From assembly GCF_017315705.1 (NCBI RefSeq), contig NZ_JAFLRF010000039.1:1-57259 (forward strand): a stretch of DNA of 57,259 bases, in the 5' to 3' direction. Of the stretch, positions 34,178 through 42,727 are shown one piece after another. Within the stretch, counting starts at the first letter, position 1, and every line of letters starts with the position of its first letter. The notes beneath the pieces are model-generated. The model was not told where the DNA came from, did no database searches, and worked only from the letters and a program-made list of their open reading frames with translations. The stretch comes from Trinickia mobilis (lineage in GTDB: Bacteria; Pseudomonadota; Gammaproteobacteria; Burkholderiales; Burkholderiaceae). The position numbers were made by a program, and so were the translations under genes.

Positions 34178-34870
34178 ATGAAGAAGTCTGCGCATTACCA
34201 GACGCTGGAATACGACCGCATCACATCGTTGATGCGGTCATTTCAGAGTACAAGCGGCACGGCTCTGCGGGTGCTTGATTTTGGCTGCGGACTCGGAAAA
34301 TTCCTCGACTGCTTCGCCGCGCTGGAAATGAAGGCTACAGGTGTCGATTCGAATGTTGAGTACGTCGCGCGCGCCCGGAGCAAGGGTTATGCGGCGTTCG
34401 AACCCGAAGAATTTTTCGCGCTCCGGCATGAACCGTTCGACGTGGTGTTCTTGAGCCACCTGATCGAACACGTGGACCCAACTGCGCTTGTGGCCCTCGT
34501 GCCCCGGCTTTGCTCAATGCTGGCACGAGGCGGACGCCTCATTATCGTCAGCCCAACTCTCGGCGAGCGGTTCTATCACGACTTCTCGCACGTGCGGCCC
34601 TACCTGCCGCAGAGCATTCGCCATGCATTCGGCGCCACTGGCATGCCGATCTCATTCGGCGAAGCGCGGCTGATCGAGCTCGTCGACATCTATTTCTTCA
34701 AGGATCCCTACCGGACCCGCCAGTGGCGCTCGTTCTACGTTTCTCGTGGAATTAAGGGAGCGCTCACACGTGCGATCAATCGCGGACTCGATCTGCTTTG
34801 GTGGTGTTCGGGCGGCAGTGTAGGCGTGGTGGCTTCATGGCTTGGTGTATACGAATTGCGAGCCGGGTAA
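34178..34870 (+). CDS. Class I SAM-dependent methyltransferase, last gene of the modification cluster
   Basis: Methyltransferase of 230 residues: motif I is RVLDFGCGLGKFLDCF, the acidic residue after strand 2 is in ATGVDSNVEYV, and FDVVFLSHLIEHVDP is motif IV. The segment FYHDFSHVRPYLPQSI resembles methyltransferases acting on polysaccharide or amino-sugar substrates. The ATG at 34178 has GGAG and GGGG just upstream; an open frame reaching back into the TylF gene was not used. It is the third methyltransferase of the cluster. Confidence 0.8.
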   Translation: MKKSAHYQTLEYDRITSLMRSFQSTSGTALRVLDFGCGLGKFLDCFAALEMKATGVDSNVEYVARARSKGYAAFEPEEFFALRHEPFDVVFLSHLIEHVDPTALVALVPRLCSMLARGGRLIIVSPTLGERFYHDFSHVRPYLPQSIRHAFGATGMPISFGEARLIELVDIYFFKDPYRTRQWRSFYVSRGIKGALTRAINRGLDLLWWCSGGSVGVVASWLGVYELRAG

Positions 34871-35089
34871 GTGGGCGTTGCTCGTGCGCTGGCCGAGGAG
34901 TGGGGCGAGGAGCCGCCGTGGGACCACGCCGGGTAGTGCGCCCGTGTCGGCAACATGTCCATATTGTCATCTTCAGGTCAGCATTCAGTCAGGACCCGGT
35001 CGATACAATCGATTTCACTGGTTGATGCCGTGTGAGCGCGCCCCTTTCGCCGCCCCAAGTCACGCGGCGGCTGTAACAGGAGTTGCGCC

Positions 35090-36118
35090 ATGGATCATTT
35101 GCAGTCGGTGCGGATATTCGTCAAGGTGGCGGATATCGGCAGTTTTGTCGGCGCCGCCAACGCGCTCGACGTCTCCAACGCCGTCGTGACGCGCCACGTC
35201 GCGGACCTCGAAGGCCGGCTCGGCACCCGGCTCCTCAATCGCACGACACGCAGTCTCTCGCTGACCGAACCCGGCCAGGTCTATCTCGAACGCGCGCGGC
35301 AGATTCTCGACGAGCTCGAAGACGTCGAGCAGATGGTGACGGCGCGCAATCACGAACCCATCGGCACGCTGCGGATCGTCGCTCCAGTCGTGTTCGGCCT
35401 GCATGCGCTCGCGCCCGTGCTGCAGAGCTACGCGCAACGCTATCCGAAGGTCGTGCCGGACGTGACGCTCGTCGATCGCAGCGTCGATCTCGTCGAAGAG
35501 GGGTACGACGTCGGCATTCTGGTTGCGCGGCAGATGCGTACCGGAAGCATCGTCACGCGGCACCTGACGACCGATTCCATGACCGTTTGCGCGACGCCCG
35601 GCTATCTCGCCGAGCACGGCACGCCGACGCGTCCCGAACACCTGATGGAGCATCCTTGCCTGAGTCCGCCGTCCGAATATTGGGGGGATGAACATGTGTT
35701 CAGCGGAGAGCACGACGAAGTGCGCGTGCGGCCGGCCAATGTGATCACGGCGAACAATACGGCGATGCTGCGGCAGTTCGCGCTGCTGGGGATGGGAGTG
35801 GCGATTCTGCCGAGCTATCTGATCAGCCGGGATGCGGCGCAGGGTCGGTTGGTGAGGCTACTCACGGATTACGGGCTGCCGCAGGTGGAGATCAATGTCG
35901 CGTATCCGAGCCGGCGGCATTTGCCGGTGAAGGTAAGGACGTTTATCGATCACCTGGTTGAGTATTTCGCTCTGAAGGCGGATGAGGTGGCGGCGTTTCC
36001 GGAGGGTTCAGGGAAGGGCGCTGGCGCGGGTCGGAGGTCGGCGACGGTGCACGCAATCGATGCTTTTGAGCGGCAGTCGCCGGTTGAGTCGGCGGAATAC
36101 GCGCAGGTGTTGCCGTAA
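35090..36118 (+). CDS. LysR family transcriptional regulator
   Basis: LysR-type protein of 342 residues: a winged helix-turn-helix at 1-60 (MDHLQSVRIFVKVADIGSFV, LGTRLLNRTTRSLSLTEPG) and an inducer-binding domain at about 90-300. It belongs to the large CrgA/DsdC-like branch in which the effector is usually unknown. The C-terminal 40 residues are an extra low-complexity tail. CAGGAG precedes the ATG at 35090. It is convergent with the orotate operon, so a role there is possible but not shown; nothing was recognised in the 219-base gap upstream. Confidence 0.88.
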   Translation: MDHLQSVRIFVKVADIGSFVGAANALDVSNAVVTRHVADLEGRLGTRLLNRTTRSLSLTEPGQVYLERARQILDELEDVEQMVTARNHEPIGTLRIVAPVVFGLHALAPVLQSYAQRYPKVVPDVTLVDRSVDLVEEGYDVGILVARQMRTGSIVTRHLTTDSMTVCATPGYLAEHGTPTRPEHLMEHPCLSPPSEYWGDEHVFSGEHDEVRVRPANVITANNTAMLRQFALLGMGVAILPSYLISRDAAQGRLVRLLTDYGLPQVEINVAYPSRRHLPVKVRTFIDHLVEYFALKADEVAAFPEGSGKGAGAGRRSATVHAIDAFERQSPVESAEYAQVLP

Positions 36119-36120
36119 CG

Positions 36121-36152
36121 GGCGCGGTTGCTGTCACGCACGCAACCGCGCC
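36121..36152. terminator. Hairpin between convergent LysR gene and pyrE
   Basis: An 11-base-pair perfect stem, GGCGCGGTTGC and GCAACCGCGCC, with a ten-base loop lies between two convergent genes just after the LysR stop. It has no T run, so its terminator role is inferred from position. Confidence 0.45.
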
Positions 36153-36215
36153 GCGCCGACAGTGCGGTTGCTTGCTCGCCCGTTGATTCCTTACGTGCGT
36201 GCTTTGCCGGCAGGC

Positions 36216-36902
36216 TTAACGTCGGGTCCAGACGATTCCACCATGGGCGTGGGACCAGGCGACCGGATCCTTGAGAAACGCTTCAAGTTCGTTCAGTGAG
36301 CGGCTGTCGACAAGGCCGTCACATCTTGCAGCGACCAGAACATCTTGCCAGGTGGCCAACGAATGGACGGTCACGCCCCAGCGCTCCAGCACTTCTGCCG
36401 TCGGGAACACGCTGTAGTCGAAAATAACGAAGATGTCTTTCATCTTTGCACCGACTTCGTTGAGCGCGCGGCAGAACTCACGCTTCGACTCTCCCGCAGC
36501 CATCAGGTCGTCAACCAGCAGTACGCAGTCGCCGGTTTCGACCACCCCCTCGATTTGCGTCGACGGGCCAAGACCCTTGGCCTTCTTTCGCACGTACTGC
36601 AGCGGCAACTGCAGCGTGTCTGCAATCCACGCGGCCAGTGCTATACCACTGGACTCCGCGCCGACAATGGCATCGATACCTTCCAAGCAATTGCGGTCAC
36701 GCAGAAGTCGCAAGCTTTCGCTCACCAGGTCGCGCCGGAGCTTTGGAAACGAGATTAGGCGCCGGCAATCCATGTAGACCGGACTGGTCCACCCTGACGG
36801 CAGGCGAAATGGCTCGTCGACGCGAAACTGAACACACCCTGCTTCAATGAGCGCCTTCGCGACGGTCGTGGTGAGCGCGAGCTCCGTGCGTGAAATCGAC
36901 AT
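36216..36902 (-). CDS. pyrE: Orotate phosphoribosyltransferase
   Basis: PyrE joins orotate to PRPP to give orotidine 5'-phosphate. The 228-residue protein has the PRPP-binding signature VLLVDDLMAAGESKREF and the substrate segments FRLPSGWTSPVYMDCRRLIS and GAESSGIALAAWIAD. Its start is the ATG at 36902 with GGAG five bases upstream; two further in-frame ATGs upstream have no ribosome site. It is the last gene of the orotate operon, 37 bases after aspartate ammonia-lyase. In a catabolic operon it probably salvages imported orotate to UMP; a separate biosynthetic pyrE is expected elsewhere in the genome. Confidence 0.9.
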   Translation of the reverse strand: MSISRTELALTTTVAKALIEAGCVQFRVDEPFRLPSGWTSPVYMDCRRLISFPKLRRDLVSESLRLLRDRNCLEGIDAIVGAESSGIALAAWIADTLQLPLQYVRKKAKGLGPSTQIEGVVETGDCVLLVDDLMAAGESKREFCRALNEVGAKMKDIFVIFDYSVFPTAEVLERWGVTVHSLATWQDVLVAARCDGLVDSRSLNELEAFLKDPVAWSHAHGGIVWTRR

Positions 36903-36939
36903 GCAAACTCCGATACTTGTCATAGCGTACGCGATGGCC

Positions 36940-38409
36940 TTACGGCGCAACGGCGTCCTGCTCTTCACCGGTTCCCGCGACGGCAATTCGACCGGCCATG
37001 CTTCCATAAATGCGCGGCTGAATGAGCGCCTCCGGACGCAGCGCCTCGTCGAGTTGAGCTTCGGTCATCAGTTGGCGACGAAGCACGACTTCCCTGATGG
37101 TCGTACCCTGCGCATGGGCTTGCGCCGCAACGGCCGTCGCGTTCTTGTAGCCGATGTATGGGTTCAACGCCGTGGCGAGTGCGAGGGACCGGTCCATCGT
37201 CTCGCGTAGGTGCTCCGCGTTCGCTGTAATGCCCTTAACGCATTTTTCAGCGAGCGTGATGCACGCCGCGGTCAGATGCCTGAAGCTGCGGAACAGCGCG
37301 CTCGCAATGATGGGCTCAAAGGCATTGAGCTGGAGCTGGCCACCCTCGGCGGCAAAGGTCACGGTGATGTCGTTTCCGAAAACCTCGAACGCCACCTGGT
37401 TGACGACCTCCGGAATAACCGGATTGACCTTGCCGGGCATGATGGAAGAGCCGGCCTGCATGGGCGGCAGATTGATTTCGCCAAAGCCGGCACGCGGCCC
37501 GCTCGAAAGTAATCGCAAGTCGTTGCAGGTCTTTGAGAGTTTCACGGCGATACGCTTCAGGACACCGGAAATCTGAACGAACGCGCCACAGTCCTGCGTA
37601 GCTTCAATGAGATTCGGCGCCGTGCTCAGTTCGATACCCGTGATCCGCTTCAGCGCTTCCAGCGCCTTTTGCGCGTATTCCGGATGAGCGGTGATACCCG
37701 TGCCAATGGCAGTCGCCCCCAGGTTAATTTCACGGATCAATGCCGAAGCTTCACGCAGGCGCGCCATATCCTCTTCGAGCATGACGGCATAGGTCGAAAA
37801 CTCTTGCCCGAGTGTCATCGGAACGGCGTCCTGAAGTTGCGTACGCCCCAGCTTCAATAGACCAGCAAACTCCAGTGCCTTTTCATCGAACGCCGCATGC
37901 AGTCGCGCCATTGCATCGAGCAGATGCTCGATGGCAAAGAAAGTCGCGATGCGCAGTGCCGTCGGATAAACGTCGTTCGTGCTTTGTGCGAGATTGACGT
38001 GCTCGTTCGGGTGAAGATAGGTGTACTCGCCACGCTTGTGGCCCATAAGTTCGAGCGCCCGATTGCAGATAACCTCGTTGGCGTTCATATTGGTCGAGGT
38101 GCCGGCGCCGCCCTGGATAACATCCACGACGAACTGCTCATGCAAGCGGCCTTCTCGCACTTCGATACACGCGGCGACGATCGCATCGCGCAATGTCGGC
38201 TGCAACAGACCAAGTTCGGCATTGGCGACGGCTGCGGCCTGCTTCACCGCAGCAAGTGCGATAACCAGATTGGGGTAGGACGAGACGGTCGTACCCGAAA
38301 TCTCGAAGTTTTCCTTTGCCCGTAACGTATGCACGCCGTAGTACGCTGCCTGCGGCACCTGTCTCTCGCCGAGAAGGTCATACTCGACACGGAATTCCTG
38401 ATTGCTCAT
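36940..38409 (-). CDS. aspA: Aspartate ammonia-lyase
   Basis: AspA splits L-aspartate into fumarate and ammonia. The 489-residue protein follows the fumarase/aspartase layout: GTSTNMNANEVICNRALE, HPNEHVNLAQSTND with the catalytic-site residues, and the superfamily signature GSSIMPGKVNPVIPE on the mobile loop carrying the catalytic serine. The start ATG at 38409 is preceded by GGAG and gives MSNQEFRVEYDLLGE, a typical aspartase N-terminus; the longer open frame upstream runs into the pyrC end and is rejected. Here it would finish orotate breakdown by delivering carbon as fumarate and nitrogen as ammonia. Confidence 0.93.
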   Translation of the reverse strand: MSNQEFRVEYDLLGERQVPQAAYYGVHTLRAKENFEISGTTVSSYPNLVIALAAVKQAAAVANAELGLLQPTLRDAIVAACIEVREGRLHEQFVVDVIQGGAGTSTNMNANEVICNRALELMGHKRGEYTYLHPNEHVNLAQSTNDVYPTALRIATFFAIEHLLDAMARLHAAFDEKALEFAGLLKLGRTQLQDAVPMTLGQEFSTYAVMLEEDMARLREASALIREINLGATAIGTGITAHPEYAQKALEALKRITGIELSTAPNLIEATQDCGAFVQISGVLKRIAVKLSKTCNDLRLLSSGPRAGFGEINLPPMQAGSSIMPGKVNPVIPEVVNQVAFEVFGNDITVTFAAEGGQLQLNAFEPIIASALFRSFRHLTAACITLAEKCVKGITANAEHLRETMDRSLALATALNPYIGYKNATAVAAQAHAQGTTIREVVLRRQLMTEAQLDEALRPEALIQPRIYGSMAGRIAVAGTGEEQDAVAP

Positions 38410-38440
38410 AGCGCTCTCCGACGGGTCTTTTAATCGCAGT

Positions 38441-39496
38441 TCAAGTGTTCGAGTAGTCGACGAGGCGCCAGGGCAATTCGCCGTCTCCCATGAACGTTTC
38501 AATTGATTTGCCGTCACCGAGCGCGACGCTTCGTGGCGCGTCATTGCGTTCACGCGTCAGTGTGACGGTGCCTTCGCTCGGCGGCAGGCCATAAAAAAGA
38601 CGGCCGTTTTCGCTCGCGAACGCTTCAAAGCGGTCAAGTGCATGCTCCTGGTCGAACACCGTCAGGTACGCCTCGAGGGCTGTCGGTGCGCTGAAGATAC
38701 CTGCGCAACCACACGCAGCTTCTTTCGCTCCGCGCTCGTGCGGCGCCGAATCGGTGCCGAGGAAGAACGACCGTGAGCCGGAGGTCGCGACGCGCCGAAG
38801 CGCAAGTCGATGCCGCTCGCGCTTAAGGACCGGCAGACAGTAATAATGCGGACGCAACCCTCCCGTGAACATCGCATTCCGGTTGAAAAGCAGATGCTGC
38901 GGCGTGATGGTCGCGGCGAGCCGGCCACTGGTGTCTGCCGACACAAAGTCCGCGGCCTGTTCGGTGGTGATGTGCTCGAGCACGATCTTGAGCGCGGGAA
39001 ACATCTCGAGCAAAGGCTTGAGCGTGTGGTCAAGGAAAACCGCTTCCTTGTCGAAAACGTCTACACCCGGGTCAGTGCTCTCACCGTGAATGAGAAGCGG
39101 CATTCCTAGTTCCTGCATGACATCGAGAACCTTTGCGACCCTGTCGATTCCGGTCACACCATACTCGGAATGTGTGGTCGCGCCGGCGGGATACAGCTTC
39201 ACCGCCGTGAACACTCGCTCGTCGAATCCTGCCTTGATTTCAGCCGGGTCTGTGCTGTCACACAGGTAGCATGTCATCAACGGTTCGAATGCAGAGCCTG
39301 TGGGCAATGCTTCGAGAATGCGCTCGCGATATGCGCGCGCAGCCGACACGGTCGTAACAGGCGGCTTGAGATTGGGCATCACAATGGCGCGGCCGAACTG
39401 GCGCACCGAATAAGACAGCACGGTACGAAGCATTGCGTCGTCGCGCAGATGCAGATGCATGTCGTCCGGGCGGCGGACGGTAATTGACTGAACCAT
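38441..39496 (-). CDS. pyrC: Dihydroorotase, class II
   Basis: Zinc enzyme of 351 residues, near the 348 of E. coli PyrC, which interconverts dihydroorotate and N-carbamoyl-L-aspartate. Metal ligands are visible: DDMHLHLRDD near the N-terminus, the bridging lysine in FTAVKLYPAGATTHS, histidines in PLLIHGEST and VLEHITTEQAA, and the aspartate in FFLGTDSAPHERGAKE. AAGGAA precedes the ATG at 39496. The enzyme is reversible, and in this operon, next to an amidohydrolase that removes the product, it should run in the hydrolytic direction. Confidence 0.94.
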   Translation of the reverse strand: MVQSITVRRPDDMHLHLRDDAMLRTVLSYSVRQFGRAIVMPNLKPPVTTVSAARAYRERILEALPTGSAFEPLMTCYLCDSTDPAEIKAGFDERVFTAVKLYPAGATTHSEYGVTGIDRVAKVLDVMQELGMPLLIHGESTDPGVDVFDKEAVFLDHTLKPLLEMFPALKIVLEHITTEQAADFVSADTSGRLAATITPQHLLFNRNAMFTGGLRPHYYCLPVLKRERHRLALRRVATSGSRSFFLGTDSAPHERGAKEAACGCAGIFSAPTALEAYLTVFDQEHALDRFEAFASENGRLFYGLPPSEGTVTLTRERNDAPRSVALGDGKSIETFMGDGELPWRLVDYSNT

Positions 39497-39523
39497 GACT
39501 GTTCCTTGACCGACGCGGATTCG

Positions 39524-40777
39524 TTAGAGGTGGTCGACGGTGTCGGCAAGCACACGCACGCCAAGCATGAAATCGTCGATGTCCATCGCTTCGTGCGGAT
39601 TGTGGGAGCCGTTCTCGTTACGGATGAACAACATGCCGCTGGGGATGCCAGCGTTCGCAAACAGCGACGCATCGTGTCCGGCGCCGCTGGGTACGGGTTC
39701 ACAGGGTGTCGCCATGCGTGCGCAAGACTCGGCGAGCTCAGCGCAAATCTTCTCGTCCATCGTGGCGGGCGAAGAGTCGAGCCTCCGGTCGAATTCAAAT
39801 TTCACCCCACGTTCGCGGGCAATCGACGCGCACTCGGTACGCATCAACTGGTAGAACCCTTCGAGCGTGTCGTGGCTCTTGCTGCGCGCTTCGAAGCTGA
39901 AGTGAACCGTGCCTGGAATACGCGAGATGGAATGCTCGGACGGGTCGGTACCCACGACGCCCGTCGTCACGACGAGGTCGATACCGCGCTCAAGCAGCAC
40001 GCGCCAGTGCTCGTCCAGCCTGGTTATCAGGTCCGCTACGGCAAACATCGCATCGTGACGCAGCCAGCGAGGGACCGCGCCCGAGTGCCCCGCCTCACCG
40101 ACACAGGTAATCCGGTTGTGCCGGACGTTGCCTCGAATGCCCGGAACCACCCCGAGCGCAATCTTGCGGGCGACCATGACGGGGCCCTGCTCGATATGCA
40201 GTTCGAGATAGGCTTTGGCCTTGGATTTATCGAATAGAGGTTCCTGAGACGCAATGGCGGCGGTGTCCGCGCCGACCTGCGCCATGTAGCTGGCGAGCGA
40301 CTTGCCGGACGTCCGGTGCTTGAGTTCGAGGTCCTCCGCGGAGAGCTTGCCGAAGAGGGAGCCTGAGCCCATATAAGCCTTGCCGAACCAGGCGCTTTCC
40401 TCCCCGCGAAAGGCAATAACGCGCAGCGGCGTACCTGACGGTCGACCACTCTGCTTCTGCGCAACTAGACAAAGCAACCCTGCGATGATGCCCGCGAGGC
40501 CGTCAAAGTTGCCGCCTTGAGGCACCGAATCCATATGCGAGCCAACCCAGACCGCCGGGAGCTGCGCATCGCTATCGGGCAGACGGAAAATGAGGTTGGC
40601 AGCGCGGTCGACGTCGACGTGCAGCCCCTCCTTCTCGGCAAAGTGCCGCAGGTAATCGGCCGCCGCGGATTCGCCCTTGCCGTAGCTGTCTCGCGTGACA
40701 CCTACACCGTCGGACGAGATTTCGCGAATATCATCAAAGAGTTTCTGCGCGAGCCCGGTAAGCTCAAGTATTTCCAT
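39524..40777 (-). CDS. M20-family N-carbamoyl-amino acid amidohydrolase, probable ureidosuccinase
   Basis: Protein of 417 residues of the HyuC/allantoate amidohydrolase/beta-ureidopropionase group. Metal-site motifs: WVGSHMDSVPQGGNFDG, VIAFRGEESAWFG, AYLELHIEQGPVM, and the late PSGAGHDASLFANAG with the substrate-binding arginine in the dimer domain. These enzymes hydrolyse a carbamoyl group to carbon dioxide and ammonia. Lying between pyrD and pyrC, the natural substrate is N-carbamoyl-L-aspartate, giving aspartate; allantoate or hydantoin products are alternatives that fit the family but not the neighbours. The ATG at 40777 gives a normal N-terminus. 27 bases separate it from pyrC. Confidence 0.87.
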   Translation of the reverse strand: MEILELTGLAQKLFDDIREISSDGVGVTRDSYGKGESAAADYLRHFAEKEGLHVDVDRAANLIFRLPDSDAQLPAVWVGSHMDSVPQGGNFDGLAGIIAGLLCLVAQKQSGRPSGTPLRVIAFRGEESAWFGKAYMGSGSLFGKLSAEDLELKHRTSGKSLASYMAQVGADTAAIASQEPLFDKSKAKAYLELHIEQGPVMVARKIALGVVPGIRGNVRHNRITCVGEAGHSGAVPRWLRHDAMFAVADLITRLDEHWRVLLERGIDLVVTTGVVGTDPSEHSISRIPGTVHFSFEARSKSHDTLEGFYQLMRTECASIARERGVKFEFDRRLDSSPATMDEKICAELAESCARMATPCEPVPSGAGHDASLFANAGIPSGMLFIRNENGSHNPHEAMDIDDFMLGVRVLADTVDHL

Positions 40778-40866
40778 GATGCCTGTCCATTTGCACAATG
40801 AGCCGGTGCGATCCGGCGCTTTCCCGAAGGCAGTCAGCGAGCGCGCCGCCTTCACGCGTAGAGGAT

Positions 40867-41817
40867 TCAGCCCGACTGTTGCGCAAACCGCAGCCAGCGG
40901 TCGCTCAACTGGCGGTCCAGCTTCACCTGTCCGGTCAGGTCCCGAATGCTCTCGACGCCCATCTCCGTGCAGTACGCTTCAAGACCGTCGATGATTTTCT
41001 GCATGACACCCGGGTCACGGAACGATGCGGTTCCGACCTGCACGGCACTGGCACCTGCGAGCATGAATTCGACGGCGTCTTCGGCGGTCTGGATACCGCC
41101 ACAACCGATAATCGGGATCCGCACTGCCCTGTAGCACTGGTGCACGAGCCGCACCGCAATAGGTTTGATGGCGGGACCGGACAGGCCGCCCATCACATTG
41201 CCGAGTTTCGGCTTGCGGGTCCGGACATCGATAGCCATGCCAAGTACCGTGTTGCCCATCACGATGGCGTCAGCGCCGGCGTCTTCGGCTGCCCGCGCGA
41301 CGGCCGCGATGTTGCTCGCGTTGGGCGTGAGCTTGACCCAGAACGGATGATTGGTGCGCCGGCGAATTGCTGACACGGCCTTGTAGGTCGTATCAGGCAT
41401 CATGGCGAACGCCATGCCGTCTGCTTCAAGATTCGGGCACGATATGTTCGCCTCGATGGCTGCGACTTCTGGCAACGACATTTCCTCGCAGGCCTCGGCA
41501 AACTCGTCAGCAGTGTTGGCTGAAATGGAAACGACAACTGGCGTATTGAACTTCAGATACGGCGGCAGCACGTTCTCGCAGTAATACTCGAGCCCCTTGC
41601 TCGGGATGCCGATCGAATTGAGCATCCCGCTGTAGCAATCTGCCACGCGCGGCGTGGGGTTACCCGCGCGCGACGTTGGGGACACGCTCTTCACAACGAG
41701 CGCACCAAGACGATTGAGGTCCAGTGCTTCCTGGTATTCAATCGCGAAACAGCCTGACGCCGGCATGACGGGGTTGCGCAAAATCAGGTCGCCAACCCGG
41801 GCAGTTAAATTAGCCAA
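40867..41817 (-). CDS. pyrD: Dihydroorotate dehydrogenase, type 1B catalytic subunit
   Basis: FMN enzyme of 316 residues. Class 1B is shown by its short N-terminus, by the catalytic cysteine C127 in AANISCPN-type context (IEANISCPNLEADG), and by a PyrK-type partner encoded just upstream. Other motifs are LVVKSVSPTSRAGNPTPR, GLSGPAIKPIAVRLV and IIGCGGIQTAEDAVEFMLAG. With PyrK it exchanges electrons with NAD(H) and can reduce orotate. The start is a TTG at 41817, with GGGGAGGTGG six bases upstream inside the pyrK end; the two genes overlap by 8 bases. Burkholderiaceae normally use the quinone-linked class 2 enzyme for synthesis, which supports a special role here. Confidence 0.92.
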   Translation of the reverse strand: MANLTARVGDLILRNPVMPASGCFAIEYQEALDLNRLGALVVKSVSPTSRAGNPTPRVADCYSGMLNSIGIPSKGLEYYCENVLPPYLKFNTPVVVSISANTADEFAEACEEMSLPEVAAIEANISCPNLEADGMAFAMMPDTTYKAVSAIRRRTNHPFWVKLTPNASNIAAVARAAEDAGADAIVMGNTVLGMAIDVRTRKPKLGNVMGGLSGPAIKPIAVRLVHQCYRAVRIPIIGCGGIQTAEDAVEFMLAGASAVQVGTASFRDPGVMQKIIDGLEAYCTEMGVESIRDLTGQVKLDRQLSDRWLRFAQQSG

Positions 41818-42658
41818 ATTCCACCTCCCCAACCACCTCGCGGATGGGAAACACAGGGCCTTCGCGACAGACGCGAAGGAATTGACGGTCACCATCGCAG
41901 TCGAACAGCCGCACGCATGACAGGCAGACACCCATGCCACACGCCATGCGTTGCTCCATGGCGACTTCGGCGGTGATTTGCGGATAGTCGGAAAGGACGC
42001 GCTGCAATAGCATCAGGAGACGATGCGACCCACAGGTGTACACCGCGTCAGGACGCTGCTCCTCGATCAGCTCACGAAGCAGCACCTCCACCGCCTCGAC
42101 CGAAGACGTCCCGTCCGCATCGAAGACACTACGGACATCCGCCGTCGCGCCGCGCAGAAACTCTTTTTCCATCAGGTCGGCTGGCGAACGCGCAGACATA
42201 ACGGCTGTGATGTCGACATCCGCCTGGGACGCTTTCTTGATGAGGGGAGCCATCGTAGCGAGACCCACGCCGCGCGCGACCACGAGAATGCGGCGATAGT
42301 TAGCACTGGAGGTAAACGTGTTACCCAGCGGCCCGACGATGTCCATGTGCGCCCCTTCGAGCAAAGTCGCCATCGCCTTGGTGCCGACGCCCGTGACGTT
42401 GTAGAGAAACTCGATACGGTTGTCTTCGGGACCCGCACCATAGACACTCATCGGGCGCAGCAGGAACGGTTCATGTTCCTGCGTAGTTGGGCATTTGAGC
42501 TGGTAGAACTGCCCAGCCTTCGTGATTCGTGCGATGGGCGCGTCTGCTTCCAGACGGATGTACTTGTATCGCTGGTTGACCCAGTAGTGCTCTGCGACTT
42601 TGCAACGATAGGAAGCGACAGTTGCGGCATTCTCGAGGCCGCACGGGCTTGCTGGCAT
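41810..42658 (-). CDS. pyrK: PyrK-like electron-transfer subunit of dihydroorotate dehydrogenase
   Basis: Ferredoxin-reductase-type protein of 282 residues with FAD, NAD and 2Fe-2S sites. The flavin motif is FLLRPMSVYGAG, and the pyridine-nucleotide half includes ILVVARGVGLATMAPLI and YTCGSHRLLMLL. The iron-sulfur cysteines near the C-terminus are C240, C245, C248 and C264 (C-x4-C-x2-C-x15-C), as in PyrK. It links the FMN of PyrD to NADH, which allows reduction of orotate when NADH is plentiful. GGAG precedes the ATG at 42658. The stop lies inside pyrD, so the two subunits are translationally coupled. Confidence 0.88.
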   Translation of the reverse strand: MPASPCGLENAATVASYRCKVAEHYWVNQRYKYIRLEADAPIARITKAGQFYQLKCPTTQEHEPFLLRPMSVYGAGPEDNRIEFLYNVTGVGTKAMATLLEGAHMDIVGPLGNTFTSSANYRRILVVARGVGLATMAPLIKKASQADVDITAVMSARSPADLMEKEFLRGATADVRSVFDADGTSSVEAVEVLLRELIEEQRPDAVYTCGSHRLLMLLQRVLSDYPQITAEVAMEQRMACGMGVCLSCVRLFDCDGDRQFLRVCREGPVFPIREVVGEVEFG

Positions 42659-42727
42659 GATGACTCCACTCTTCAATAACGCCGCGAACGAGTGAGGGAA
42701 CAGAGCGGTTCGCAGCAAACTGCCGGG

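Noticed and set aside
40867-41940. Longer start for pyrD at 41940
   Set aside because: The extra 41 residues are antisense-like and lie inside pyrK; the TTG at 41817 has a strong ribosome site and gives the normal type 1B N-terminus.
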